Shown piece after piece: positions 42,870 to 50,194 of a DNA stretch of 50,194 nucleotides. The DNA is from Candidatus Edwardsiibacteriota bacterium (GTDB taxonomy: Bacteria; Edwardsbacteria; AC1; EtOH8), in NCBI GenBank assembly GCA_020053305.1, contig JAGVNJ010000012.1, forward strand, positions 1-50,194, written 5' to 3'. The notes under the pieces are model-generated. The model was not told the DNA's origin, searched no databases, and worked only from the letters and a program-made list of their open reading frames with translations. The translations under genes and the position numbers were made by a program. Each line of letters begins with the position of its first letter. The stretch's first letter is position 1.

Positions 42870-42909
42870 TCGTCCCTCCCAGTTGTATTGATTGTATAAT
42901 AAACAATAC

Positions 42910-44076
42910 TCATATTTCTTTGTATTTCTGATAGATCTCCATCACCCCGTCCATCCCCTTTTCAAAGGCGCTGACCACCACCGGATCGAAATGGGTTCCC
43001 GAGCCGTCTTTGATTATCCCCATGGTCTCTTCAATGGTCATGGCCGCCTTGTATACCCGCTTGTTGGACAGCGCGTCGAATACGTCTGCCAGGGCCACTA
43101 TACGGCCTTCGATGGGGATGTCCTCGCCATTGACCTTGTCGGGATAGCCGGTGCCGTCCCACTTTTCATGATGGCTCAGGGCGATCTTCAGGGACAGCTG
43201 CAGCAGGGGAATGTTGGAATCCTTTAATATTCCGGCTCCGATGGTGGTGTGCGATTCCATGATGACCCGCTCGTCCGGGGTCAGGCGGCCCGGCTTTAGT
43301 AATATGCCGTCCGGGATGCCCACCTTGCCGATGTCATGCATCGGGCTGGAGAGTCTGATCAGCTCGACTTTGTCGGGAGACATTCCCATCTTTTCGGCAA
43401 TGATGGCCGAGTAATGGCTCATCCGGCGGATGTGGTTGCCGGTCTCCTTATCCCGGTACTCGGCGGCGATGCCCAGCCTAAAAATGGTGTCTAAGTGCGC
43501 CTCCCGGATGTCGTCGTTGAGTTTGGCGTTCTTGATGGCCACTGCCGCCTGGGAGGCCATGGATAACAGCAGCTCCTCGTCGCCCCGGCCGAAGGGGATC
43601 ACCTGCCCCGCCGGGTCCATGGCGTTGATCAGCTGAAGAACGCCGATGATGCCTCCCTCGTTGTCCTTCATGGGCAGCTGGATCATGGAGCAGGTGCGGT
43701 ATCCGCTGCGCTGGTCAAAGGATTTGTCGAAATGGTATTCGGCGCCCTGGGGGATCCGGTAAGCATCGGGGATGTTGACTATAATCCCGTTGTTGGCCAC
43801 GTAGCCGGAAAGGCTCTTGTTTGAAATGGGAATGTTGAATGGCTTGAATGGTTCGGCCTGCTGGGATTCGCCCAGCTTTTTGGCCAGGGTGTCGTTCTGA
43901 CTGACCACGAATTTCAGGGAATCGCCCTCTTTTATATACAGGCTCCCGGCATCGCAGTTGGCCAGCTCCCGGGCCTGGGTAACTATGATATCCAGCAGCT
44001 TGTTCAGGTCGCGCACCGAGGATAGGGCGATCCCTATTTTGACCAGCTTTTCCAGGGCTGTGCCGCATTGTTTCAT
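42910..44076 (-). CDS. GAF-HD-GYP phosphodiesterase
   Basis: The protein is 388 residues. A GAF sensor domain (about 15-185) precedes an HD-GYP domain with GNHIRRMSHYSAIIAEKMG, MHDIGKVGIPDGILLKPG, and HHEKWDGTGYP, the core signature. Such enzymes hydrolyse cyclic di-GMP. The GAF domain may bind a small ligand. No transmembrane segment is seen, so it is cytoplasmic. A metallo-hydrolase gene follows. Confidence 0.92.
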   Translation of the reverse strand: MKQCGTALEKLVKIGIALSSVRDLNKLLDIIVTQARELANCDAGSLYIKEGDSLKFVVSQNDTLAKKLGESQQAEPFKPFNIPISNKSLSGYVANNGIIVNIPDAYRIPQGAEYHFDKSFDQRSGYRTCSMIQLPMKDNEGGIIGVLQLINAMDPAGQVIPFGRGDEELLLSMASQAAVAIKNAKLNDDIREAHLDTIFRLGIAAEYRDKETGNHIRRMSHYSAIIAEKMGMSPDKVELIRLSSPMHDIGKVGIPDGILLKPGRLTPDERVIMESHTTIGAGILKDSNIPLLQLSLKIALSHHEKWDGTGYPDKVNGEDIPIEGRIVALADVFDALSNKRVYKAAMTIEETMGIIKDGSGTHFDPVVVSAFEKGMDGVMEIYQKYKEI

Positions 44077-44218
44077 AGGCCTAATCCCCTGATATGATTA
44101 TCTTGAAGCGGTTTCCCAATATGAAACCAAGGTCAACCCGGCATATCTGACCGGGGCAAAAAGACATCCGGCTTGTTGTGCCCCTTGATATTTATTCCTA
44201 AAACAAAAGGGACGAGGA

Positions 44219-44413
44219 CTATTCATCCTCCTCCCCGCCTTCCTCCTCGAAATCGTCGTCGATGATCTCGAAAATATCCTGCGACGCGCCGCAATCCGGG
44301 CAGACCCAGTCCAGCGGAAGATTGTCGAAATATGTCCCGGGCCTGACGTCTCCGTCGGGGTCACCCGTCTCCGGATCGTAAATGTAACCGCAGACGTTGC
44401 ACTTGAGCTTCAT
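44219..44413 (-). CDS. rubredoxin
   Basis: The protein is 64 residues. [20 protein letters not shown] and [13 protein letters not shown] provide the four cysteines (CxxCG and CPxCG) that bind one iron. An acidic tail follows. It carries single electrons in anaerobic redox chains. GAGGAC before the ATG supports the start. It follows the TolB-like gene in the same direction but need not be linked functionally. Confidence 0.97.
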   Translation of the reverse strand: MKLKCNVCGYIYDPETGDPDGDVRPGTYFDNLPLDWVCPDCGASQDIFEIIDDDFEEEGGEEDE

Positions 44414-44441
44414 GATGTCCTCGTCATTGTGTTTTTGGTAT

Positions 44442-45617
44442 TTAAGGTTTGGTGATCTTGCCCAGCAATTGATCCCGGGCGATCAGCTTGTCCAGCTGCA
44501 TCAGATAGACGTCGCGGTCGCCGCCCCGGTCCGAATCGTACAGCATCTTTTTGCCGTCGGGTGTGAAGCCGAAGACGAAATCCTCAGAAGTATTGTTGGT
44601 CAACCTGAGGGAACGCTTCTGATCCGGTTGGTAGAGATATATCTCGTCGTTGCCGTCACAGACAGAGACATAGGCTATAGATTTGCCATCCGGCAGAACT
44701 ATGGTCGGTATCCCCGAACGAAATGACGGAATATTGATCTCGGTCGTCCGGCCGTCGCTGATATCAACCGACAGCAGGAAGCTTTGGTTCTTGCTCTCTC
44801 TCTGCACTATCAGGCGGCCTGGGCAGAGGCCGAAATAGGCCACCTCTCCGGTTTGATCCTCAAAAAGAACCTGGGGTGAATTTTCTTTTTTGGGGCTGCC
44901 TGACCCCAGAGCCATTCGCCACACGGCATATCTGCCGGAGCGGTCGGAGACCCAGAAGACCTCCTGGCCGTCGGGCGAAAAGCAGGGCAGCCAGTCATCG
45001 CTCTTGCTGTAGGTCTGCCGGGTTTCCTTTTTGGCTGCCAGGTCGTAGAGATATATCTCATCATTGCCTTCGCGGTCGGAGACGAACAGCAGTCGGCTGC
45101 CGTCGGGCGAGAACGACGGCCCGTAATCCACCGCCGGGTTGCTGGTGAGCCTCTGCTGGCTCCCGCCGTCGCCGGACATGATGTAAAGTTCGGTATTACC
45201 GTCCCGCTTGGACGAAAAGGCGATTTTCTTCCCGTCGCCGGAGATGGCGGGAAAGGCGTCATTGCCTTTGGCCTCGGTCAGCTTGTCCGAGGGGTAGGGA
45301 TCCAGGCCCAGATACAGGGATATCCTCTGGCGCAGCAAAGTATCGTCGGCCATCTCCGGATTCAGCTGAGCCAGTATGGAGTATTCCTTTATGGCCAGTG
45401 CAGCCGAGTCGCACAGGCAGTAGGTTCTGGCCAGCAGATAGTGGGCGGTGGCGTTTCGGGGATTTCTGGTCACGGCCTGCTCGAATTGAACCAGGGCCCG
45501 GGAGAGGTCGCCCATCTCCAGAAACTCCCGGCCCTTGGTTACGGCCCCCCGGTCTCCGCAGCCGAAAGCAGCGAATATCAGGGTTGAAACTATGGCGGCC
45601 CTTATGACCCGGATCAT
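44442..45617 (-). CDS. lipoprotein with TPR and TolB-like beta-propeller
   Basis: The protein is 391 residues. The lipobox AAFGC lies near residue 20, then tetratricopeptide-like repeats (about 28-100, [20 protein letters not shown]). A PD40/WD40 propeller follows with the repeated unit SPDGxxLLFVSDRxGNDEIYL ([40 protein letters not shown] and others). The fold is like TolB, and this could fill part of that role beside Pal, but that is inference. Its start overlaps the upstream gene (ATGA). Confidence 0.88.
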   Translation of the reverse strand: MIRVIRAAIVSTLIFAAFGCGDRGAVTKGREFLEMGDLSRALVQFEQAVTRNPRNATAHYLLARTYCLCDSAALAIKEYSILAQLNPEMADDTLLRQRISLYLGLDPYPSDKLTEAKGNDAFPAISGDGKKIAFSSKRDGNTELYIMSGDGGSQQRLTSNPAVDYGPSFSPDGSRLLFVSDREGNDEIYLYDLAAKKETRQTYSKSDDWLPCFSPDGQEVFWVSDRSGRYAVWRMALGSGSPKKENSPQVLFEDQTGEVAYFGLCPGRLIVQRESKNQSFLLSVDISDGRTTEINIPSFRSGIPTIVLPDGKSIAYVSVCDGNDEIYLYQPDQKRSLRLTNNTSEDFVFGFTPDGKKMLYDSDRGGDRDVYLMQLDKLIARDQLLGKITKP

Positions 45618-46294
45618 TTCCGTTTTTTCTTTACTGTTTTGACAGGGGCCGGCTTCTCCCAGGGGAACAATGCAAACAATTTTTCATCGTTGGTGTATTC
45701 CAGTATCTTGCCTTCCAGAATCAGGTTGTTGTAGCTTTTCAGCAAGGCCCGGCAGGTCTGGCTGTTTCGGCTTAAGCCCGGCTTATAGCCGTCCAGCTGT
45801 TTCTGCAGGCTGGTCTGCTGTTTGGCCAGGGCGTCCATCTTGGGCTTTTGTTTCTTGGCCAGCAGGCTGTTGTTCCGTATTGATTGCCTGAGGTCGGACA
45901 GCTGCTGCTTTGTATCAGCCAGCCGGCTGTTGGCATCGACCGCCCTGACCTCCAGGGTAAGGAAAGCCACATCGGCATTAAGGCAGGAATCCATGGCTGC
46001 ATTTATGGCCGGGTATTTTTTCAACTCCTTGGAGGCTTGGTTGTCCGTTAGCATCTTCTGGCTGCGGCCGATGAGCTCGTTATAGCTGGGAATATATTGG
46101 GCCTTTTGTTCGGCGGCCGAGGTCCCGACCTTGTCCCTGATGGCTCCTATCTCCTGATGCAGGATATAGAAGTTAAGAACATTGGGGGTTATGCCCTGGG
46201 AGATATCGGCCTTTTTTTTGCCGCAGCCCATGGCCGCCATAACCGTCAGGGTCAGGGCCATCACTGCGCACTTGGCTAACGCTTTTTGTTTCAT
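45614..46294 (-). CDS. coiled-coil lipoprotein of unknown function
   Basis: The start at 46294 (MKQKALAKCAVMALTLTVMA) is preceded by GAGGGGA; an earlier ATG at 46318 lacks a site. The 226-residue protein has a lipobox AAMGC near residue 24. The rest is helical, with a coiled coil in the middle (about 105-165, rich in Gln, Lys and Leu) and a basic end KKKRK. No family is recognised. It is the first gene of an operon with the TolB-like lipoprotein and has a good promoter. Confidence 0.75.
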   Translation of the reverse strand: MKQKALAKCAVMALTLTVMAAMGCGKKKADISQGITPNVLNFYILHQEIGAIRDKVGTSAAEQKAQYIPSYNELIGRSQKMLTDNQASKELKKYPAINAAMDSCLNADVAFLTLEVRAVDANSRLADTKQQLSDLRQSIRNNSLLAKKQKPKMDALAKQQTSLQKQLDGYKPGLSRNSQTCRALLKSYNNLILEGKILEYTNDEKLFALFPWEKPAPVKTVKKKRK

Positions 46295-46323
46295 TTTCCC
46301 CTCATTAGAAATGTCCATAATCC

Positions 46324-46352
46324 ATTTTATTCATACCGGCGGCAAATGTCAA
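46324..46352 (-). promoter_or_regulatory. promoter of the coiled-coil lipoprotein operon
   Basis: On the minus strand TTGACA (46347-46352), a 17-bp spacer and TAAAAT (46324-46329). It is divergent from the lpxH promoter 11 bp away. Confidence 0.8.
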
Positions 46353-46362
46353 TAAAAATATA

Positions 46363-46391
46363 TTGCCTTTTAATAAACCATATGCTATAGT
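46363..46391 (+). promoter_or_regulatory. promoter of the lpxH-eno-ftsB operon
   Basis: TTGCCT (46363-46368), a 17-bp spacer and TATAGT (46386-46391) lie 45 bp upstream of the lpxH start codon. Confidence 0.75.
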
Positions 46392-46436
46392 CTTACCTGT
46401 TGATAACATTAGCACGAAATATTTGAAAATGTCAAG

Positions 46437-47156
46437 GTGATATATTTTATTTCCGATGTCCACTTGGGTTCGTCCGGGCACTCCGGAAGCGACCGGGAGA
46501 AACTGGCCAGGTTAAGCCTTCTTTTCGACCGGATGGCGGGTCCGGACGACAGGCTTTTTATTCTGGGCGACCTGTTTGATTTCTGGTTCGAATACCGCAC
46601 CGTGATCCAGAAGGAACACCTGGAGATCATCGGCCTGTTGAAGAGTTTGCCGTCCCGGGGGGTGGCGGTCGATCTGCTGGTGGGCAACCACGATTTTTGG
46701 ATAGGGGATTTTCTGAGCCGGGAGCTGGGAATAACGGTTCACCGCCAGCCCTTGGTCCTGGAGGCCGGCGGCAAAAAAATGTTCCTGGCCCACGGGGACG
46801 GCCTGGGAAAAGGCGACCGGGGATATAAAATGCTGAAGATCTTTCTGAGAAATCCCTTTACCATCTGGCTGTACCGCCTGCTGCATCCCGACCTGGCCGT
46901 TCCTTTTGCCAAATGGTTCTCGCAGGTCTCCCGCAACCACCTGACCAAGGGTATGCATCTCGACCCCGGCCCTTTGATAGAGGTGGCCAGAGAAAAATTC
47001 GCCTTGGGATTCGATTTCGTACTGTTGGGACACACTCACCTGCCGATGGTTCACGAGGAAGACGGCAATATCTATATCAACCTGGGGGATTTTATCGACA
47101 ACTTTTCCTACGCGGCCTACCGGGATGATGTTTTAAGCCTGGAATATTTAAAATAA
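46437..47156 (+). CDS. lpxH: UDP-2,3-diacylglucosamine diphosphatase
   Basis: The protein is 239 residues, with a GTG start (no in-frame ATG upstream) and only a weak ribosome-binding site. It has the calcineurin-like metal motifs: FISDVHLG, LGDLFDFWFE, LLVGNHDFWIGD, HGDGLGKGDRGYK and LGHTHLP. LpxH removes UMP from the acylated UDP-glucosamine intermediate in lipid A synthesis, at the inner face of the cytoplasmic membrane. It shows the bacterium makes lipid A and so has an outer membrane with lipopolysaccharide. Confidence 0.92.
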   Translation: MIYFISDVHLGSSGHSGSDREKLARLSLLFDRMAGPDDRLFILGDLFDFWFEYRTVIQKEHLEIIGLLKSLPSRGVAVDLLVGNHDFWIGDFLSRELGITVHRQPLVLEAGGKKMFLAHGDGLGKGDRGYKMLKIFLRNPFTIWLYRLLHPDLAVPFAKWFSQVSRNHLTKGMHLDPGPLIEVAREKFALGFDFVLLGHTHLPMVHEEDGNIYINLGDFIDNFSYAAYRDDVLSLEYLK

Positions 47157-48452
<1,296 letters not shown>

Positions 48453-48461
48453 TACAACACC

Positions 48462-48788
48462 ATGCCCCGTTCCGGCGCACATAGGAGCAGCTCCACCAAG
48501 GCCGTTCTGGCGCTGGTGATATCCTCATTTGTGATCTTGATCCTGATGTTCGGAATGGGACGCTACGGCTGGATATCCATGCTCCGGGTCGACCGTCAGC
48601 AGAAGCGGATAAAAAAAGAGATGCTGGCCAACCTGGCCCACAGCGAGATCCTGTGTCGGGAGATCAAGCGTTTGAGGTCCGACAGCTTTTATCTGGAATC
48701 CCAGGCCCGGGAGAAGCTGGGGATGACCCGGCCCGGAGAGACCTCGTACCGCTTTTACCCGGCCGACTCGCTTAAGAAAAGACCTTGA
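48462..48788 (+). CDS. ftsB: cell-division protein FtsB/DivIC-like
   Basis: The protein is 108 residues. A single transmembrane helix (about 15-36, AVLALVISSFVILILMFGMG) precedes a coiled coil (about 42-80, VDRQQKRIKKEMLANLAHSE) and a short C-terminal region with YLESQAREKLGMTRPGE, typical of septum formation initiators. It would work with FtsL and FtsQ at the division site. It directly follows eno. Confidence 0.88.
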   Translation: MPRSGAHRSSSTKAVLALVISSFVILILMFGMGRYGWISMLRVDRQQKRIKKEMLANLAHSEILCREIKRLRSDSFYLESQAREKLGMTRPGETSYRFYPADSLKKRP

Positions 48789-48837
48789 CTTTAGGCCCGA
48801 TCTTTGGTATCATTGCACAGTTGATTTTAATAAACGT

Positions 48838-48914
48838 CGCGGGGTGGAGCAGCCTGGTAGCTCGTTGGGCCCATAACCCAAAGGTCGGAGGTTCGAATCC
48901 TCCCCCCGCTACCA
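48838..48914 (+). tRNA. initiator tRNA-fMet(CAT)
   Basis: The 77-nt cloverleaf with CCA encoded starts CGCGGGGTGGAGCAGCCTGG. Three consecutive G-C pairs in the anticodon stem and an unpaired C1 with T72 mark it as an initiator. The anticodon loop reads CCCATAA, so position 33, normally T, is C. Confidence 0.95.
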
Positions 48915-48923
48915 TAAATATAG

Positions 48924-48966
48924 ACCCTAGTAATGAGTTTATAGGCACTAGAAACTTTACTAGGGT
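48924..48966 (+). terminator. hairpin after tRNA-fMet
   Basis: ACCCTAGTAA and TTACTAGGGT are perfect 10-bp arms with a further AGTTT/AAACT stem inside. Only a short TTTCT follows. It may end the lpxH-eno-ftsB-tRNA transcript or aid processing of the tRNA 3' end. Confidence 0.5.
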
Positions 48967-48986
48967 TTCTAAATGTGTATAATCGC

Positions 48987-49361
48987 ATGAATAATTTTAC
49001 TGATCTGCAGGTTTGGCAGAAATCTCACCGGCTCTTTTTAGATTTCATCAAAGATATCGGCGTATTACCTAATAACCGGGTGACAACGGTTTTGATCGAC
49101 CAGACCGTTCGCAGCGTCAGTTCAATCAGCGCAAATATTGCCGAAGGTTTCGCTTCCAGGAATCCAAAAGAATACTGCCGTTATTTGGATATCGCCCGAA
49201 AATCTGCCAGCGAATCGGAGAACTGGTTTCTGAAATTTCGCGATTCCGAGATTACGGATAAAACTCTGGCGCAGACCCGAATAGATGCCTGCATTGAGAT
49301 TAGTAAGATGATTTACGGTTTGATCAAGTCAATTAAAAACCCAAATAACTCGAAACTATAA
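48987..49361 (+). CDS. four-helix-bundle protein (23S rRNA intervening-sequence protein family)
   Basis: The protein is 124 residues from the ATG at 48987; a GTG at 48975 is an alternative. It has LQVWQKSHRLFLDF, then SISANIAEGFASRNPKEYCR and SASESENWF, the pattern of the small helical family first found inside 23S rRNA intervening sequences. The function is unknown. Here it lies between two methionine tRNA genes. TATAAT at 48983-48978 read on the plus strand falls so near the start that a transcript would be leaderless. Confidence 0.85.
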   Translation: MNNFTDLQVWQKSHRLFLDFIKDIGVLPNNRVTTVLIDQTVRSVSSISANIAEGFASRNPKEYCRYLDIARKSASESENWFLKFRDSEITDKTLAQTRIDACIEISKMIYGLIKSIKNPNNSKL

Positions 49362-49387
49362 ACTATTGCCCAGGGCCTAAAAGCAGT

Positions 49388-49464
49388 GGCGGCTTAGCTC
49401 AGTTGGTTAGAGCAGCGGAATCATAATCCGCGTGTCCGGGGTTCAAATCCCTGAGCCGCTACCA
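49388..49464 (+). tRNA. tRNA-Met(CAT), elongator
   Basis: The 77-nt cloverleaf, with a G1-U72 wobble in the acceptor stem and CCA encoded, starts GGCGGCTTAGCTCAGTTGG. The anticodon loop is ATCATAA. A CAT anticodon can also belong to a tRNA-Ile with modified C34; the overall sequence looks like elongator Met. Confidence 0.88.
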
Positions 49465-49475
49465 TAAAATACGAA

Positions 49476-49503
49476 AGCCAGACATATGTCTGGCTTTTTT
49501 TAT
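49476..49503 (+). terminator. intrinsic terminator after tRNA-Met
   Basis: AGCCAGACAT and ATGTCTGGCT are perfect 10-bp arms with no loop spacer, followed by a T-rich tract. It ends the plus-strand run. Confidence 0.95.
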
Positions 49504-49590
49504 TTGGGTCGTTGTCGCAACATGTGTATGGCAAAACGCCGGGGATCTGCATCGGTTCAATAATGATTGATTTGCTGGCAAATCCTAAAT

Positions 49591-49803
49591 TTAATCCATA
49601 ATCTTTTTTTGCTTGCTTTTATATTCGTTTGATATTATATAAATTAAGATTGACATTATAGATGAAACACCACTGATACCCCAAACGTACAGCATGTGTA
49701 GCAACGGTTTCCCATTTGCGAACACCGCTATTAACATATAGACTGCTGAGATTATAAATATTGACATTATTCCAATAAACAATATTCTTAATACTTTACT
49801 CAT
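49591..49803 (-). CDS. small membrane protein of unknown function
   Basis: The protein is 70 residues with two hydrophobic segments (about 5-27, VLRILFIGIMSIFIISAVYM, and about 38-58) and a basic tail EYKSKQKKIMD. AGGAG four nt before the ATG supports it. No family is recognised. It is AT-rich and separated from the tRNA run by its opposite strand, so it may belong to an accessory region continuing beyond the window. Confidence 0.55.
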   Translation of the reverse strand: MSKVLRILFIGIMSIFIISAVYMLIAVFANGKPLLHMLYVWGISGVSSIMSILIYIISNEYKSKQKKIMD

Positions 49804-50194
49804 TTTGCTCCTTTATTTTATAATTCTATTGAAATAATATCCAAACTTACCAAGGAAGGGCAGAAGGTTTAGAACCCACTCCTACGCTATGGCCAAAACA
49901 CTGGCAAACAAACCATTGTCTATTATTTCGTTCGATACGAAATAATAGATCGGGTATGGGGGCGGTTGGCGGCATTGGGCAACGAATAAAATATTAAGAA
50001 TAAAGTCTGTCTTAAAATCAATTCATGAACAACTACTAATAACCGTTAGCTCAACCGCCCCCAAGACTTCCGACCCCACCCTTCCCTCCCCGCATCCAGA
50101 CTGTGTCATAATCGGAGCGGGAAGTAGGATAAAAGGCAAGTTGGGGTTGAGATATCAGTAACTTGACTTATCGGCGGGAAAATGTTGCTGTAAA
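49804..50194. other. 391-bp right edge with inverted repeats, no gene seen
   Basis: It holds a perfect 12-bp hairpin, CTATTATTTCGT and its complement around 5 nt (49920-49948). GGGGGCGGTTG and CAACCGCCCCC lie about 90 bp apart around an AT-rich centre (about 49957-50061). I looked for integron attC core sites, but the 7-bp boxes do not match. The sequence may be an accessory element cut by the window end. Confidence 0.5.

Noticed and set aside
49957-50061. Possible integron attC site
   Set aside because: The inverted outer arms are suggestive, but the expected GTTRRRY and RYYYAAC boxes do not match and the inner boxes are not complementary.

Overview
The window comes from a Gram-negative, probably anaerobic bacterium. 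Outer-membrane genes are present: a Pal-type lipoprotein, a LolC/E-type permease, an OmpA-domain barrel protein and LpxH. Energy and redox genes point to anaerobic ferredoxin metabolism: a 2-oxoacid:ferredoxin oxidoreductase, two rubredoxin-type proteins and a ferredoxin:thioredoxin-reductase-like protein. GC content is moderately high, and many small palindromic repeats lie between genes. The overall style resembles uncultured FCB-like or candidate-phylum bacteria such as Edwardsbacteria or TA06. That placement is inference from memory; no marker gene was compared.

Layout. Almost every gene from 0.6 to 46.3 kb is on the minus strand. At 0-0.6 kb there is a strong minus promoter, a foldable RNA with two tandem terminators, and a 38-residue peptide gene. 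From 0.6 to 12.3 kb lie pal and a lipoprotein, a CHASE3-type histidine kinase with its NarL-type regulator, a cation diffusion facilitator, an AT-rich gene resembling class III nucleotidyl cyclases, typA, a HEAT-repeat protein, a LolC/E permease and lysS. From 12.3 to 20.7 kb is a repeat-rich zone with a nucleotidyltransferase/phosphomannomutase fusion, a GlmU-like protein, a DUF559 protein and a type IIG restriction-modification enzyme. The last two genes carry dispersed repeats in frame.

From 20.9 to 28.2 kb are the OmpA protein, an RluD-type pseudouridine synthase, a 1117-residue protein joining two chemoreceptor-like coiled coils to a family 5 solute-binding domain, and murI. From 28.3 to 35.5 kb are an ORF6N gene holding a 35-bp palindrome and a surface-glycan cluster (acyltransferase, glycosyltransferase, epimerase, aminotransferase, unknown Rossmann protein, amidase), the last four coupled by ATGA overlaps. 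From 35.8 to 37.8 kb is a compact redox operon (flavin reductase, DOMON, glutaredoxin, FTR-rubredoxin fusion). From 38.1 to 42.0 kb are two tandem STAS-like proteins and korB/korA, split by a frameshifted GxxExxY gene whose far side carries a second copy of the korA 3' end. From 42.0 to 46.3 kb are a metallo-beta-lactamase-fold protein, an HD-GYP protein, rubredoxin, a TolB-like lipoprotein and a coiled-coil lipoprotein. A divergent promoter pair at 46.3 kb starts the plus-strand run lpxH-eno-ftsB-tRNA-fMet, a four-helix-bundle gene, tRNA-Met and a terminator.

The strongest candidates for new biology are the chemoreceptor/solute-binding fusion, the korA tail duplication around the GxxExxY gene, the in-frame repeats in the two nuclease genes, the leader or small RNA at 0.36-0.59 kb, and the orphan cyclase-like gene.
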